From Mycobacterium sp. (GTDB lineage Bacteria; Actinomycetota; Actinomycetes; Mycobacteriales; Mycobacteriaceae), in contig JACPVR010000013.1 of assembly GCA_016197405.1 (NCBI GenBank), forward strand, positions 124,001 through 188,000: a stretch of 64,000 nt of DNA. The letters are read 5' to 3'. A program made the translations under genes and the position numbers. Positions 63,406 through 64,000 of this stretch are shown here, in pieces (positions within the stretch are counted from its first letter, which is position 1; each line of letters opens with the position of its first letter). The notes below the pieces were generated by a model that searched no databases, had not been told where the DNA came from, and worked only from the letters and a program-made list of their open reading frames with translations.

Positions 63406-64000
63406 ATGGTCAGTAGCACCGCACCGCTCACCACCGGAGAAGGCCAGCGCACGCTGGAATCCTTCGGCTACAAGCAGGAACTCAAACGTTCCATCTCCAC
63501 CCTGGATCTGGTCGTCTATGGCCTGGTCTTCATGGTGCCGATCGCGCCGTGGACCATATTCGGCACCGTCTACAACAGTTCGGCCGGAATGGTTCCGCTG
63601 GTCTACCTCATCGGGCTGGTGGCCATGGTCTTCACCGCGGTCGCCTATTCGCAGATGGCCAAATCGTTCCCGCTCGCGGGCTCGGTGTTCTCCTACGTCG
63701 GACGTGGAATACACCCTGCCGCAGGATTTTTCGCCGGATGGGCCATCCTGCTGGACTATCTGCTGGTACCCACACTGCTCTACGTGTTCGCCGCGGAATC
63801 GATGGTCGGGCTGTTCCCGGGAACACCGCGCTGGTTGTGGGCCATCATCTTCGTGGTCGTCAACACCGCCATCAACCTTCTCGGTATCAGCTCACTGAAG
63901 ATCGTGAACCGCGTCTTCCTGGCCATCGAACTGGTCTTCGTGGCGATCTTCGTCGTCATCGCCGTGCGGGCCATCAACGGCCAAAGCCTGCCCGATGTCG
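63406..64000 (+). CDS. APC-family amino acid/polyamine permease, partial
   Basis: This permease begins MVSSTAPLTTGEGQRTLESF, followed by the family core STLDLVVYGLVFMVPIAPWT and SQMAKSFPLAGSVFSYVGRG. About 198 codons with at least five membrane segments are present before the right edge of the window. ATG 63406 has GGACAGGA upstream; ATG 63370, overlapping the hydrolase stop, is in frame and would add 12 residues. The pattern recalls putrescine or amino-acid importers of the PuuP/YhdG type. Confidence 0.9.
   Translation, partial: MVSSTAPLTTGEGQRTLESFGYKQELKRSISTLDLVVYGLVFMVPIAPWTIFGTVYNSSAGMVPLVYLIGLVAMVFTAVAYSQMAKSFPLAGSVFSYVGRGIHPAAGFFAGWAILLDYLLVPTLLYVFAAESMVGLFPGTPRWLWAIIFVVVNTAINLLGISSLKIVNRVFLAIELVFVAIFVVIAVRAINGQSLPDV

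Overview
The window looks like chromosome of a fast-growing mycobacterium (Mycolicibacterium type). It is GC-rich, with frequent ATGA/GTGA start-stop overlaps, GTG/TTG starts and apparent leaderless promoters. It carries a mycobacterial marker set: purA, a PurA-adjacent M50 protease, fba, the mycolate-transport factor ttfA, pyrE, clpB, and a dnaK-grpE-dnaJ-hspR operon with HspR (HAIR) operators. From memory the backbone follows the M. tuberculosis Rv0350-Rv0385 and M. smegmatis MSMEG_0709-0759 neighbourhood, read in reverse. No rRNA, tRNA, IS element, prophage or CRISPR array was seen.

Layout. 1-17.7 kb is mostly conserved backbone: purA (partial), Rv0358/Rv0359-like genes, a CDF metal exporter with an ArsR/SmtB-type operator, a FUSC-type membrane protein, a DUF3151 protein, an Rv0361-like membrane protein, fba, an alcohol dehydrogenase, DedA, an LLM oxidoreductase, a CYP125-like P450 with a TetR regulator, XdhC, acetoacetyl-CoA synthetase, GH76, a TrmH-type methyltransferase and a lipoprotein. 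18.3-23.0 kb is a three-gene operon: an acyltransferase-like unknown, a ThiF/nitroreductase fusion (MoeY-like) and a GAF-GGDEF-EAL c-di-GMP enzyme. It corresponds to Rv1356c-Rv1354c and sits between genes that are neighbours in M. tuberculosis. 23.0-27.9 kb holds a short flavoprotein, pyrE, ttfA and clpB.

28-30.7 kb holds a redox-looking module: DoxX, an ECF sigma factor, a translationally coupled membrane Rieske protein that may be its anti-sigma factor, a small secreted protein and a small gene under a LexA-like box. 30.7-41.1 kb holds a membrane monooxygenase-like protein, guanine deaminase, a Sap/GAP transporter, a permease-like protein, a type II flavohaemoglobin, a mutarotase and the dnaK operon. 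41.2-52 kb is accessory: a LAL-type regulator, three exported proteins, a second Sap protein and two exporter loci with local MerR and TetR regulators whose operators are visible.

52-64 kb is a catabolic or salvage cluster. A HutC-type GntR regulator precedes a tightly coupled seven-gene operon: inositol-monophosphatase-like phosphatase, small membrane protein, Na+/solute symporter, M20 amidohydrolase, amidase and two choline-kinase-like kinases. A convergent amidase, a FadR-type GntR regulator, a prolyl-aminopeptidase-like hydrolase and an APC permease follow. Two promoters of this cluster share an 11-bp palindromic word, suggesting one regulon. The substrate is unknown.
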